In this document: positions 53,285-61,969 of the stretch, piece by piece | Layout: each line of letters starts with the position of its first letter | Position numbering within the stretch: position 1 is the stretch's first letter | Source: Brevibacillus fluminis | GTDB lineage: Bacteria > Bacillota > Bacilli > Brevibacillales > Brevibacillaceae | NCBI RefSeq assembly: GCF_003710825.1 | Contig: NZ_RHHQ01000015.1 | Location: forward strand, 62,001-126,000 | Direction: 5' to 3' | Length of the DNA stretch: 64,000 nucleotides | The notes under the pieces: model-generated | What the model was told of the DNA's origin: nothing | Databases searched by the model: none | Seen by the model: the letters and a program-made list of their open reading frames with translations, nothing else | Program-made: the position numbers and the translations under genes

Positions 53285-55285
53285 CTATTTTGCGAGATCG
53301 AGCTCTCCTTGTTGGGTGAGCGTCGTCAGGTTGAACGCTTTGATTTTATTTGGGCTGACGGTGTAGAGCGCATCACCGATATACAAGATTCGCTGGATGT
53401 TGTCGTTGCTGTCATACCAGTTGGCACCCGCCTTTTGCGCTGCATCGGGGGAAAGGTGCGTAATTTTTTTGCGTAAGTGGAAACCGTTTTTCAGATCGAG
53501 TGAATAAACGTAGGCACCTTGGAACGAAAACTCCCCGTAGGCTGGAAAGTCAGTTGATGCCGTGTTTTGCTCCTTATCTTGCGGCTTCAGCGTCATGACC
53601 GTGACGGGGAAGGCAAGCAGGTTTTTCTCGCGGGAGAACAGCAATGCGCGATGGTCTTGCAATAGCTCGGAATCGGTGCCGCGGTCACCGATGATCTCTT
53701 TAAATTGTTCAACCGGATGAGTGACGTCGGTGACATCGAACAGTGCTATCTTCATTCCTTGGTACCAGGCGAAATTGCGCTTGCTGTCCATCGCCTCAAT
53801 CGTATCCTTGCCGAAGCCGATGACGTGGTTTTCATCGTACGGATGCAGGTAATCACTATAGCCCGGGATTTTCAGCGCGCCGAGTATTTTGGGGGTTTTC
53901 GGCTGTTTTAGATCGATGACAAACAGCGGATCGACTTTTTTGAAGGTGACCATATAGGCGCGGTCCCCCATGAAACGGGCGGAATATATTTTTTCGCCGG
54001 GCGCAATTCCTTCGAGCTTTCCGGTAATCGCCAACTTTTCATCGAGCACGTAGATGTTGTTTTTAGACGTATGTTCGTCATTCCGGAACAAGTCGCCATT
54101 GGTGGTGGCTATGCGCAGGTAGCCATTATGCTCATCGAGCGAAAACTGGTTCAGGATTGTGCCGGGAACCTCACCCTTCCCTTGATAGGAAACGGCATCG
54201 GCTTTCAAAGCAAATTTATAAATGCTGCTTTTCTGATCCGATGGCGGCATCACACGGAAGAACGAATTCCCCGCCATTTTCACCGTCGGCTGGATAGTAG
54301 CTTGCATCTCCCATTGGGTCAGGGTGACATAGAGATGGTCAGTGGAGGCGTACACATTTTCGCCGGAGCCTAGATAGGAGGATACCTTCATCTCCTTGTT
54401 GGCATCCAGATTGACTGCGCCGATCAGCAAATAACTGGGTTCAACGCGATCAGGAAAATAGCGGGTATCCTTCAGGCTGATCGACTGATACTCTTCCGAT
54501 TGCTTACTGTCGCGATAGACCGGCATTTCCATCGGCTGATTGCGCTCCGCAAACGGGTAGTAGTTCAAATATTTGCTGCTGACCAGATACAGCGACGAAC
54601 CGATTTTGCGGGACGAGACATAGCTGCCGTCGAGCTCCAGCTCGCGTACTTTGGCAATGTGGGCCTTGTCGCGGATATCGTACACATACGCATGCACCGT
54701 AGGCGAATAGTAGGGCTGGGCGATTTCAGTGGCGGATGCTTTTTTGGATGGAATCGTTCTCGTGGATGAGGTGCCGATGACGACCAAGTGGCTGTCATCC
54801 ACGTACAGCTCGCTTGGCATAAAATTGCCGCCATCGAAGCGGAGCGTCTTCACAACTTTCATGTCTGTTGCAGGATAAGCGCGCGTGATGACCACTTTTT
54901 CGCCGGACGCTTGGTACAGATAGGTTCCGTCCGTTTTGATCACATCGCCCTCGTCTACGCCTTGGACCTGGACATTTGTCGCAGAGTAATCGCGTTGTTC
55001 GGCCATTGCGGGTACCGCATTTTTTGCGGTCGGAGCTGGCACCGCCTGCTCAAACACCATGACATCGCGACCGAATGCCTGTTGCTGCTCGTTCGCTTTT
55101 TGCAGCAATTGACGCAGTTTTTCTTCTGTCCCGATGACGGGAAGAGGCTCGGTTGAAGGTGGAGATACCGAGTTGCTTGTGTTCGATACATCGGTCGCAT
55201 ATGAATCCGGCGGAAAAATGAGAAAAGCGGCTGCGGTGATCATCAGGGCGCTTAGCGTGCCGGATAGCCAACGTAATTTTTTCAT
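53285..55285 (-). CDS. Secreted beta-propeller domain protein
   Basis: This 666-residue exported protein has a signal peptide (KKLRWLSGTLSALMITAAAF, cleavage near YAT). Many short strands follow with the repeating pattern VQGVDEGDVIKTDGTYLYQ, YDIRDKAHIAKVRELELDG, SARFMGDRAYMVTF. It matches the COG4880 family of secreted proteins with a C-terminal beta-propeller. Function unknown; probably cell-surface or extracellular. RBS GGAAAGGAAGG. Confidence 0.88.
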   Translation of the reverse strand: MKKLRWLSGTLSALMITAAAFLIFPPDSYATDVSNTSNSVSPPSTEPLPVIGTEEKLRQLLQKANEQQQAFGRDVMVFEQAVPAPTAKNAVPAMAEQRDYSATNVQVQGVDEGDVIKTDGTYLYQASGEKVVITRAYPATDMKVVKTLRFDGGNFMPSELYVDDSHLVVIGTSSTRTIPSKKASATEIAQPYYSPTVHAYVYDIRDKAHIAKVRELELDGSYVSSRKIGSSLYLVSSKYLNYYPFAERNQPMEMPVYRDSKQSEEYQSISLKDTRYFPDRVEPSYLLIGAVNLDANKEMKVSSYLGSGENVYASTDHLYVTLTQWEMQATIQPTVKMAGNSFFRVMPPSDQKSSIYKFALKADAVSYQGKGEVPGTILNQFSLDEHNGYLRIATTNGDLFRNDEHTSKNNIYVLDEKLAITGKLEGIAPGEKIYSARFMGDRAYMVTFKKVDPLFVIDLKQPKTPKILGALKIPGYSDYLHPYDENHVIGFGKDTIEAMDSKRNFAWYQGMKIALFDVTDVTHPVEQFKEIIGDRGTDSELLQDHRALLFSREKNLLAFPVTVMTLKPQDKEQNTASTDFPAYGEFSFQGAYVYSLDLKNGFHLRKKITHLSPDAAQKAGANWYDSNDNIQRILYIGDALYTVSPNKIKAFNLTTLTQQGELDLAK

Positions 55286-55457
55286 GGATGACCTTCCTTT
55301 CCGATTGGCAAGTTTTTCTACTTCTTTGACGGCACATCCTCCTTTTTGTTTCCACCACCCTGTAAAAAAACTTGGCGCTCACCAAGCGCGTAGGTATGCT
55401 ATAATAATAGACGTTTCGTGAGACTTCACACTTACTAGATTGAAAGAGGCGACATAG

Positions 55458-56990
55458 ATGGAAAAGTTTAGAGAGAGCATGCTTGCGCTGATCACCGAAA
55501 CGTCTACGTATTTGCCACCTGACGTGCGCGTCGCGATCAACGCTGCCAAACAAAATGAGGATGCAGGCACCCGTTCTGCGCTGTCTTTGGCGACTATCGC
55601 TGAAAACATCGTGATGGCGGAAGAAAACGTATCCCCAATCTGCCAAGATACAGGAATGCCGACTTTTGAAATCAAGACGCCAGTAGGCGCAAACCAAATC
55701 GAGATGAAAAAAGCGATTCTCGAAGCGGTCGTGGAAGCGACCAAAACAGGTAAATTGCGCCCCAATTCGGTTGATTCGCTCACAGGCGAAAACTCCGGTA
55801 ACAATCTGGGTGCGGGAACACCAGTCATTCACTTTGAGCAATGGGAAAAAGACTATGCAGAAGTGAAGCTGATTCTCAAAGGCGGCGGTTGTGAAAACAA
55901 GAACATTCAATATTCGCTTCCGGCCGAACTGGAAGGCTTGGGCAAAGCGGGCCGCGATCTGGACGGTATTCGTAAATGCATCCTGCATGCGGTTTACCAA
56001 GCGCAAGGCCAAGGCTGCAGCGCAGGCTTCATCGGCGTCGGTATCGGCGGCGATCGTACGTCCGGCTACGCGCTCGCGAAGCATCAGCTGTTCCGTCGCG
56101 TTGACGATGTGAATCCGAACGAAGATTTGGCTAAGCTGGAAGCATATATTATGGAAAACGCCAACAAGCTTGGTATCGGTACGATGGGCTTCGGCGGTAA
56201 CACTACGCTGCTCGGCTGTAAAATCGGCGTGGAAAATCGCCTGCCAGCGAGTTTCTTCGTTTCCGTTGCGTACAACTGCTGGGCGTTCCGTCGCCAAGGC
56301 GTACAAGTGGATGTCAATACCGGCGAAATCATCAAATATGTTTATAAAGATGAAGTAGTGAAAATGGATCAGGCAGCGCCAGTTGCGGCTACTGAGGATG
56401 AAGAGCCCCGCGAAATCGTGCTGCAAGCACCGATCAGCGAAGAGCAAATCCGCAGCCTGAAAGTCGGCGATGTTGTCATCATCAACGGCGAAATGCACAC
56501 AGGCCGCGACGCGCTTCACAAATATTTGATGGATCACGATTGCCCGGTTGATTTGAACGGTGGCGTCATCTATCACTGCGGACCGGTTATGCTGAAAGAC
56601 CGTGAAGGCGAGTGGCACGTGAAAGCGGCAGGTCCGACCACGAGCATTCGCGAGGAGCCGTACCAAGGCGATATCATCAAAAAGTTCGGCATCCGCGCGG
56701 TGATTGGTAAAGGCGGCATGGGTGCGAAAACGTTGAAAGCACTCGGTGAGCACGGTGCGGTATATTTGAACGCGATCGGTGGCGCAGCGCAGTACTATGC
56801 ACGATGCATGGAAAAAGTCGAAGGCGTTGACTTCATGGAATTCGGAATTCCGGAAGCGATGTGGCATCTGCGCGTAAAAGGCTTTGCAGCGATCGTGACG
56901 ATGGATTCGCACGGAAACAGTCTGCATGCCGATGTAGAAAAAACCTCCAAAGAGCGGTTGGCAGATTTTGCTGAACCTGTTTTTAAATAA
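55458..56990 (+). CDS. fumA: Class I fumarate hydratase
   Basis: This iron-sulfur fumarase hydrates fumarate to malate in the TCA cycle. It has 510 residues with the alpha (1-300) and beta (from about 325) parts fused. Cys62 (SPICQDTG), Cys187 (GQGCSAG) and Cys274 (AYNCWAF) fit the positions of the three [4Fe-4S] ligands. The beta-part motif AGPTTSIREEPYQGDII is present. Enzymes of this class are oxygen-sensitive. The gene is monocistronic with a strong terminator. Confidence 0.93.
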   Translation: MEKFRESMLALITETSTYLPPDVRVAINAAKQNEDAGTRSALSLATIAENIVMAEENVSPICQDTGMPTFEIKTPVGANQIEMKKAILEAVVEATKTGKLRPNSVDSLTGENSGNNLGAGTPVIHFEQWEKDYAEVKLILKGGGCENKNIQYSLPAELEGLGKAGRDLDGIRKCILHAVYQAQGQGCSAGFIGVGIGGDRTSGYALAKHQLFRRVDDVNPNEDLAKLEAYIMENANKLGIGTMGFGGNTTLLGCKIGVENRLPASFFVSVAYNCWAFRRQGVQVDVNTGEIIKYVYKDEVVKMDQAAPVAATEDEEPREIVLQAPISEEQIRSLKVGDVVIINGEMHTGRDALHKYLMDHDCPVDLNGGVIYHCGPVMLKDREGEWHVKAAGPTTSIREEPYQGDIIKKFGIRAVIGKGGMGAKTLKALGEHGAVYLNAIGGAAQYYARCMEKVEGVDFMEFGIPEAMWHLRVKGFAAIVTMDSHGNSLHADVEKTSKERLADFAEPVFK

Positions 56991-57009
56991 GGCGAAACGA
57001 AAACGAATA

Positions 57010-57055
57010 GGGGCTGTCCCGCACGTCTGGAAAGACGGGGGACAGCCCCTTTTTT
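57010..57055 (+). terminator. fumA terminator
   Basis: GGGGCTGTCCC / GGGACAGCCCC hairpin with TTTTTTT. Confidence 0.93.
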
Positions 57056-57110
57056 GTACAGATAATGCAACCGCGGCTCCGACAAAAAGCATGGCGTTGC
57101 CAGGTTTTCA
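57056..57110 (+). repeat. Terminator-tail repeat, copy 5 (internal deletion)
   Basis: Begins GTACAGATAA directly after the T-run of the fumA terminator, then jumps to TGCAACCGCGG..; the AT-rich hairpin is deleted. Ends CCAGGTTTTCA. Confidence 0.88.
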
Positions 57111-57226
57111 AATTAGCGATCAGCGAGGCTGTATGATTTTCATGCAAAAATGGGCATGTGACGCATGCCATCAGCCCTTATCCGGGCATACGTTAGTATC
57201 GAGTGCTCATATAAGGAGTGGTGGAA

Positions 57227-57553
57227 GTGAACTATACCGTTCGACCTGGCGATACGCTGAACAGCATCGCCGCCCGTTTCGGGATTCCCGTGCAGGAGCT
57301 GATTCGCGCCAATCGAATCGCACCGCCCTATTACATTTATGTCGGGCAAACCCTCTTCATCCCGGTTTCGGGACCAGCACCAGCACCAGGGCCAGGACCA
57401 GGACCGGGACCAGGACCAGGACCAGGACCGGGACCAGGACCAGGACCTGGAAGTGTCGATCGCCGCCTCGATCGCTTGGAAAACAGAGTCGACCGTTTGA
57501 CAAACCGCATGGATCGTCTGGAGCGCCGCGTCACCCGTTTGGAAACCCGATAA
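57227..57553 (+). CDS. LysM / Pro-Gly / coiled-coil protein
   Basis: This 108-residue protein has three parts. LysM domain: residues 1-48 (NYTVRPGDTLNSIAARFGIP, then LIRANRI, YVGQTLFIP), which binds peptidoglycan or chitin-like glycans. Linker: about 28 residues of Pro-Gly repeats. Tail: a regular heptad coiled coil (RLDRLENRVDRLTNRMDRLE, continuing RRVTRLETR). No signal peptide is visible, which fits LysM proteins assembled on the forming spore. AAGGAG 8 nt before the GTG at 57227 sets the start. Confidence 0.85.
   Translation: MNYTVRPGDTLNSIAARFGIPVQELIRANRIAPPYYIYVGQTLFIPVSGPAPAPGPGPGPGPGPGPGPGPGPGPGSVDRRLDRLENRVDRLTNRMDRLERRVTRLETR
57369..57450 (+). repeat. Pro-Gly coding microsatellite
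   Basis: Tandem CCAGGACCAGGA / CCAGGACCGGGA units in the linker of the LysM protein, prone to slippage. Confidence 0.9.
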
Positions 57554-57555
57554 GA

Positions 57556-57600
57556 AAAAAACACGCGATCCGCTCAAACGTGTGGGTGGCGTGTTTTTTT
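57556..57600 (+). terminator. Terminator after LysM gene
   Basis: AAAACACGC / GCGTGTTTTTTT hairpin with an inner ACGTGTGGG region. Confidence 0.85.
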
Positions 57601-57704
57601 ATGGCAGTCATAAAAATGGGCAATCGGCAATTCCATGACGCTTTGCCCACTCCATCCGCTCTTGCATACGCTAAAGCAGAGAGAGAAAGCGAGGAGGTGC
57701 AATC

Positions 57705-57890
57705 ATGGCCGGTATTAGCGGAATCATTCGCCATTTCGATGGGATTCGTGGTAAGGTTGTGCAGGTCAGGGAGCTGGTTGAAGTCATTGACCAAATGTTC
57801 GATTCCTTCGATCGGGCAGGGAAAATCAGCAAAACGATGCTGAAATCCTCCAAACAGGAAGATAATACCGATTACTTTGAAAGCAAATGA
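57705..57890 (+). CDS. Small protein of unknown function
   Basis: This 61-residue, mostly helical protein (MAGISGIIRHFDGIRGKVVQ, then VRELVEVIDQMFDSFDRAGK and a charged tail) has a perfect GAGGAGG 8 nt before its ATG. It is followed by a terminator, so it is a genuine monocistronic gene or second cistron after the LysM gene. I do not recognise a family. A spore-related role is only suggested by the neighbour. Confidence 0.65.
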   Translation: MAGISGIIRHFDGIRGKVVQVRELVEVIDQMFDSFDRAGKISKTMLKSSKQEDNTDYFESK

Positions 57891-57963
57891 GGGAAAGCGG
57901 GTGAGCTGCGTGCACGTGCGTTCCCAACGTAAGTGCTGTCGGTTAGCCGTAGAAACAAGCAGC

Positions 57964-57990
57964 AGACCAGCCATCATGGCTGGTTTTTTT
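57964..57990 (+). terminator. Terminator before repeat copy 6
   Basis: ACCAGCCATCATGGCTGGT hairpin with TTTTTT. Confidence 0.93.
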
Positions 57991-58076
57991 GTACAGATAA
58001 GAATTTATAAAATTCTTATCCAGTATAAGTGCAACCGCGGCTCCGCCAAAAAGCATGGCATAGCCAGGTTTTCTAA
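57991..58076 (+). repeat. Terminator-tail repeat, copy 6 (full length)
   Basis: Full 86-bp copy, GTACAGATAAG.. to ..CCAGGTTTTCTAA, starting at the base after the terminator T-run. Nearly identical to copies 1 and 2 over both hairpins. Confidence 0.92.
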
Positions 58077-58249
58077 TGCAACTGCGACGCTTACGCTCCT
58101 GCGGTTGCCGCTTATTGGGACAGGCCATATCCAAAATGGTTTACGGGCAAGAAACTCCGGTCGGTACTTTTTCCTCGTCTATTGCAAAATGATAAACGAT
58201 AATGTAATATGTCTATAAAATAAACAAACGAAAGTTGAGTGGGTCTATT

Positions 58250-59431
58250 ATGGATAATCTGCCCGATCTATTCTGGAGCGCATCGCTCGAAGAGATGAAG
58301 CGCGGCTACCGTTTTGACGGTGAGTCAGAGTCATTCATCTGTCTCATTTGCGGGTCCGATTTTGAACAGGGTGTCATATATCCTCATGAAGGCAAGCTGT
58401 ATGAAGCGGAAAAGTACGTGCGTCTGCATGTGGAACAGGAGCATGAGTCCATGTTCGCCCATTTGCTCGAACTAGACAAAAAAGTCACAGGTTTGACCGA
58501 CCTGCAAAAGCAGCTGCTCCGCCACTTTTACGCAGGGACGAGCGACAACGATATTGTCAAGGAAACAGGCGGGAGCACATCGACGATCCGCAATCACCGA
58601 TTTTCATTGCGGGAAAAAGCCAAGCAGGCGAAGGTTTTTCTGGCACTGATGGACTTGCTGGAGCAGCGGCCAGTCAAGCAGACCAAGCTCATTAGCAACC
58701 ACCGGAATGCGACGATGCTCGATGAACGGTATGCGATTACCGAGGAGGAGAGCGAAGCGATCCTACGCACGTATTTTCCTGACGGATTGGACGGAATGAT
58801 GACGGAATTTCCGAAAAAGGAGAAGCGCAAAGTTGTCATCATGCGACATGTGATCAAACGCTTCAATCCGAAACAGACTTACACCGAAAATGAAGTCAAT
58901 GAAATTTTGGGCACCGCATATTCGGATCATGTGACACTACGACGCTATTTAGTCGATTACGGATTCATGAATCGCAAAGCCGACGGCAGCAGCTACTGGG
59001 TAAATCAAAACGAGTATGAGGAAAAGGAGTCGGACAAAATGGAACGACAAACACGTAAAGACGCAATACGAGCGTACAAAGAAGAGTTAAAGCCGATGGG
59101 AATTTATCAAATCTACAATAAGCGTGACGGCAAAGCAATGATCGCCGGAAGCATGAACTTGCCCGCGATTTTCAATCGGCAGCGTTTTACGCTCAAGCTC
59201 GGCAGCCATACCGATAAAGCGCTGCAGCGGGACTGGAATGATGCGGGGGAGGAACAATTCTCCTTCGATATTTTACAGCAGCTCGAACCAAAGGAAAACG
59301 AAACCGCTACACCGGATGTATTGAAGCAGTATCAAGAAAAGCTAACTGAGCTAGAACGCATCTGGCGCCTTGAGTTGCAAAATACGGAAGAATCGGGTTA
59401 CCGCGAAACGAAAGCGAGGAAACAAACGTGA
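58250..59431 (+). CDS. HTH-DUF2087-GIY-YIG regulator
   Basis: This 393-residue protein has four parts. An N-terminal zinc-finger-like region (CLICGSDFEQ.. with later HVEQEHE) leads into a LuxR/sigma4-type helix-turn-helix (LTDLQKQLLRHFYAGTSDND, then STSTIRNHRFSLREKA). A DUF2087 domain follows (KKEKRKVVIMRHVIKRF, TLRRYLVDYGFMNRKADGS). A C-terminal GIY-YIG-like domain has GIYQIYN and GSMNLPAIFNRQRF. Whether the nuclease fold is active is unclear. It overlaps the MFS gene by 4 nt and may regulate that pump. Weak RBS; ATG 58250 preferred over the TTG upstream. Confidence 0.82.
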   Translation: MDNLPDLFWSASLEEMKRGYRFDGESESFICLICGSDFEQGVIYPHEGKLYEAEKYVRLHVEQEHESMFAHLLELDKKVTGLTDLQKQLLRHFYAGTSDNDIVKETGGSTSTIRNHRFSLREKAKQAKVFLALMDLLEQRPVKQTKLISNHRNATMLDERYAITEEESEAILRTYFPDGLDGMMTEFPKKEKRKVVIMRHVIKRFNPKQTYTENEVNEILGTAYSDHVTLRRYLVDYGFMNRKADGSSYWVNQNEYEEKESDKMERQTRKDAIRAYKEELKPMGIYQIYNKRDGKAMIAGSMNLPAIFNRQRFTLKLGSHTDKALQRDWNDAGEEQFSFDILQQLEPKENETATPDVLKQYQEKLTELERIWRLELQNTEESGYRETKARKQT

Positions 59432-60672
59432 CGCCGACAACGGATAAACAAAAACAACCCTCCTTGTTTCGCAATTCGATCTTCCGCACGATCATGCTAT
59501 CGCAAATCTTGCTTCAGCTGGGTATCTGGGTGCGCAATTTCGCCATTCTCTTGTATGTGATGGAGAAAACGAACAATAATGCATATGCAGTAGGCTTGAT
59601 TTCCGTTGCGCAATTTGCGCCGATCTTCCTGTTTTCGTTGGTGGGAGGGACGTTTGCGGATCGCTGGAAACCGAAGCGGACGATGGTTTGGTGCGATCTG
59701 TTAAGCGCGATTTCCGTCGGAATGGTGTTGGTGGCGATTACGCTGGGGAGCTGGAAGGCGATCTTTTTCGCGACCTTGATCTCTGCGATGCTCTCCCAGT
59801 TTTCTCAGCCCGCTGCGCTGAAATTGTTCAAGCGGTACGTTGCAGAAGCGCAGCTGCCAACGGGGATGGCAATGTTTCAAACGACGATGGCGATGTTCAT
59901 GGTCATTGGGCCGATTTTCGGAGGGTTTATCTATCAACGATACGGGATTGAGCCAGCGATCGGCACGATGGGTATTTGCTTCCTGCTGTCCGCTGTCGTT
60001 CTCGCAGGTTTGCCGAAGGATGAAGTGGGCGTAGGAAAGCAAACCACTACTGTGCGGCAAGAGCTTGTCGCAGGCTTGCGCTATGTTTGGTCAAAGCCGG
60101 TGTTGCGCTTGCTTGGAGCCATAATGGTCATCGCAGGGGTCGTGTCAGGTGTCCTCCAGCCGCTCGGCGTGTTCCTTGTGGTTGAGCGTTTGGGATTGCC
60201 CAAAGAGTATTTGCAATGGCTCTTGACGACGCAAGGGATTGCGATGCTGATCGGTGGCGGGGTGATGATGGGGCTGGCGAAAAAAATTGCACCGCCGAAA
60301 ATGATGGCGATGGGCATACTCGCTTCAAGCGTCTCGGCGCTTGGCATGGGGATGTCCACCAGCCTGTGGCTAACGCTCGCCATGCAATTTTTAAACGGCT
60401 TGTTTTTCCCGTGCATCCACATCGGCATTAATACGATGATTTTGTCCAACAGCGAGCAATCGTTTGTCGGGCGCGTGAATGGCGTTTTGACGCCGCTGTT
60501 CATGGGGATGATGGTGATCATGATGAGTCTAGCAGGATGGTTGAAGGATATGGTGGGTATTGTCGCCATTTACGAAACGGCAGGTAGCTTTTTCCTGCTC
60601 GCGATCATTGTCCTGGCCCCGCTGCTCAAAGGAAAAGCCATGGTCGCAAACAGTGACGCAAGAAAAGCGTGA
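59428..60672 (+). CDS. MFS transporter, multidrug/siderophore exporter type
   Basis: This 414-residue carrier has 12 predicted helices. The MFS loop 2-3 motif is GGTFADRWKPKRTMVWCD, and the family resembles EntS/macrolide-efflux MFS_3 proteins. Likely role: proton-driven export of a drug or siderophore. Translationally coupled to the regulator (GTGA overlap). A terminator follows. Confidence 0.88.
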   Translation: MTPTTDKQKQPSLFRNSIFRTIMLSQILLQLGIWVRNFAILLYVMEKTNNNAYAVGLISVAQFAPIFLFSLVGGTFADRWKPKRTMVWCDLLSAISVGMVLVAITLGSWKAIFFATLISAMLSQFSQPAALKLFKRYVAEAQLPTGMAMFQTTMAMFMVIGPIFGGFIYQRYGIEPAIGTMGICFLLSAVVLAGLPKDEVGVGKQTTTVRQELVAGLRYVWSKPVLRLLGAIMVIAGVVSGVLQPLGVFLVVERLGLPKEYLQWLLTTQGIAMLIGGGVMMGLAKKIAPPKMMAMGILASSVSALGMGMSTSLWLTLAMQFLNGLFFPCIHIGINTMILSNSEQSFVGRVNGVLTPLFMGMMVIMMSLAGWLKDMVGIVAIYETAGSFFLLAIIVLAPLLKGKAMVANSDARKA

Positions 60673-60715
60673 GTTGTAAAATAAATCGAAATCGACAGGA
60701 TAGAAATGAAAACAA

Positions 60716-60756
60716 AAACATCCCGGTTCGCCTTTGGGCGCGAGTCGGGATGTTTT
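60716..60756. terminator. Bidirectional terminator after MFS gene
   Basis: AACATCCCG / CGGGATGTTTT hairpin with an A-run on the left; shared with yfkAB on the other strand. Confidence 0.85.
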
Positions 60757-60779
60757 GCGTTGTTGAGTGAATTGCGACG

Positions 60780-61895
60780 CTAGATCAATGCACGTCGCTC
60801 CAGAAAATTGGTTTCAGGATAATAGGCGTTCGCCACCAAAAGGTTCGGTCCGGCGCATTTGGCGGCAGGGCAATGGCAGCTGATCGTTTTGTTTATCGGG
60901 TGTGCCTGCCAGCGAGCAAACATGTCAGACAGGCTGTCGTTGCGAACGTTGCCGAGCGGCTCCACGTCGCCGAAGTCGGTCACGATGCATTCGCCATTGA
61001 AGACGTTGATATTCAAGCGATTGCGGCCGTCAGGATCGTTGCGCACGGTCACGTTTTTCGCTTCGCGCAGGCGCAAGATCAGCTCGCGGTCTACCTCGCT
61101 TGGGCTGCAAGCGAAAAACGGCAGCGTGCCGAACAGCATCCACATGTTCTCATCGCGGACATCGAGCAGGCGATGGATCGCCGCGCGCACCTGTTCGAGC
61201 GAAAGCACCTCCATATCGCGGGCAAAATCGCTCGGATACATCGGATGCACTTCGTGGCGCTGGCAGCCCATTTCGCGGATTTGCCGGTGCAGCACATCGA
61301 GCTTGTCGTGCGTGCGGATGTTGATCATTGACTCAGCTGAAACGAAGACGCCGGCATCCGAAAGCTTGCGGGCATTGTCCATCATCGTCTGGAAGAGCAT
61401 GCCAGCCTGTTTAATTGAAACTTTTTGCTTCGCCTTTGCGTAAACTATGTTATGGAATTCTTCCTCATTTGACCAGTTCCACGAGATGTGCATAACATCC
61501 AGATAGGGAAGCAGCAGCTCGTAGCGGGAAAACGGAAGAGAGACGTTCGAATTGATCTGGGTCCGCAAGCCGCGCTCGGTGGCATATTGCAGGAGCGGCA
61601 GAATCGTCTTTTTGACGGTTTGCTCGCTGTACATCGGTTCGCCGCCTGTTATACTGATGGTAAGCAGATCTTTCGCTTCATCAAGACGCTTCAAGATCAG
61701 CTCCATCGGCAAAATTTCGTCATCGCGCAGCATCAGCGTATCGCCGACTGCGCAATGCTCGCAACGCAGGTTGCACATATTCGTGACGGTGAATTCAACA
61801 CTGGTCAGTTTATAAGTAGGGGGCGTCGCGTTGAATAGCGGTTCCCACGGATCGTGTTCCGGCGTAAGGGGCGTTGTTGGTACAAGACGTATCAA
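60780..61895 (-). CDS. yfkAB: Radical SAM/CxCxxxxC motif protein YfkAB
   Basis: This radical SAM protein has 371 residues. The cluster-binding CxxxCxxC is Cys41, Cys45, Cys48 (MCNLRCEHCAV), the GGEP motif binds SAM, and the C-terminus has CHCPAAKCAGPN, the second Cys set defining YfkAB. The reaction is unknown. The start is TTG 61895, 9 nt after AGGAGG; upstream ATGs are on the far side of this RBS. Confidence 0.9.
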   Translation of the reverse strand: MIRLVPTTPLTPEHDPWEPLFNATPPTYKLTSVEFTVTNMCNLRCEHCAVGDTLMLRDDEILPMELILKRLDEAKDLLTISITGGEPMYSEQTVKKTILPLLQYATERGLRTQINSNVSLPFSRYELLLPYLDVMHISWNWSNEEEFHNIVYAKAKQKVSIKQAGMLFQTMMDNARKLSDAGVFVSAESMINIRTHDKLDVLHRQIREMGCQRHEVHPMYPSDFARDMEVLSLEQVRAAIHRLLDVRDENMWMLFGTLPFFACSPSEVDRELILRLREAKNVTVRNDPDGRNRLNINVFNGECIVTDFGDVEPLGNVRNDSLSDMFARWQAHPINKTISCHCPAAKCAGPNLLVANAYYPETNFLERRALI

Positions 61896-61969
61896 GATTG
61901 TAAACCTCCTAAGTTCTCCATACATTCTTCCTATTATACTCACATTTGGACAGGAGGAGAAGCGTTGAA

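Larger units (their letters stand above)
57891..58249. other. Spacer with terminator and repeat copy 6
   Basis: No gene. Holds the terminator at 57964, repeat copy 6, then a hairpin GCAACTGC / GCGGTTGC (58078-58111) that may be a decayed second core, and an AT-rich promoter region before the DUF2087 gene. Confidence 0.55.

Noticed and set aside
55050..57092. 680-codon minus-strand ORF across fumA
   Set aside because: Antisense shadow of a highly biased coding sequence; fumA has all motifs and an RBS.
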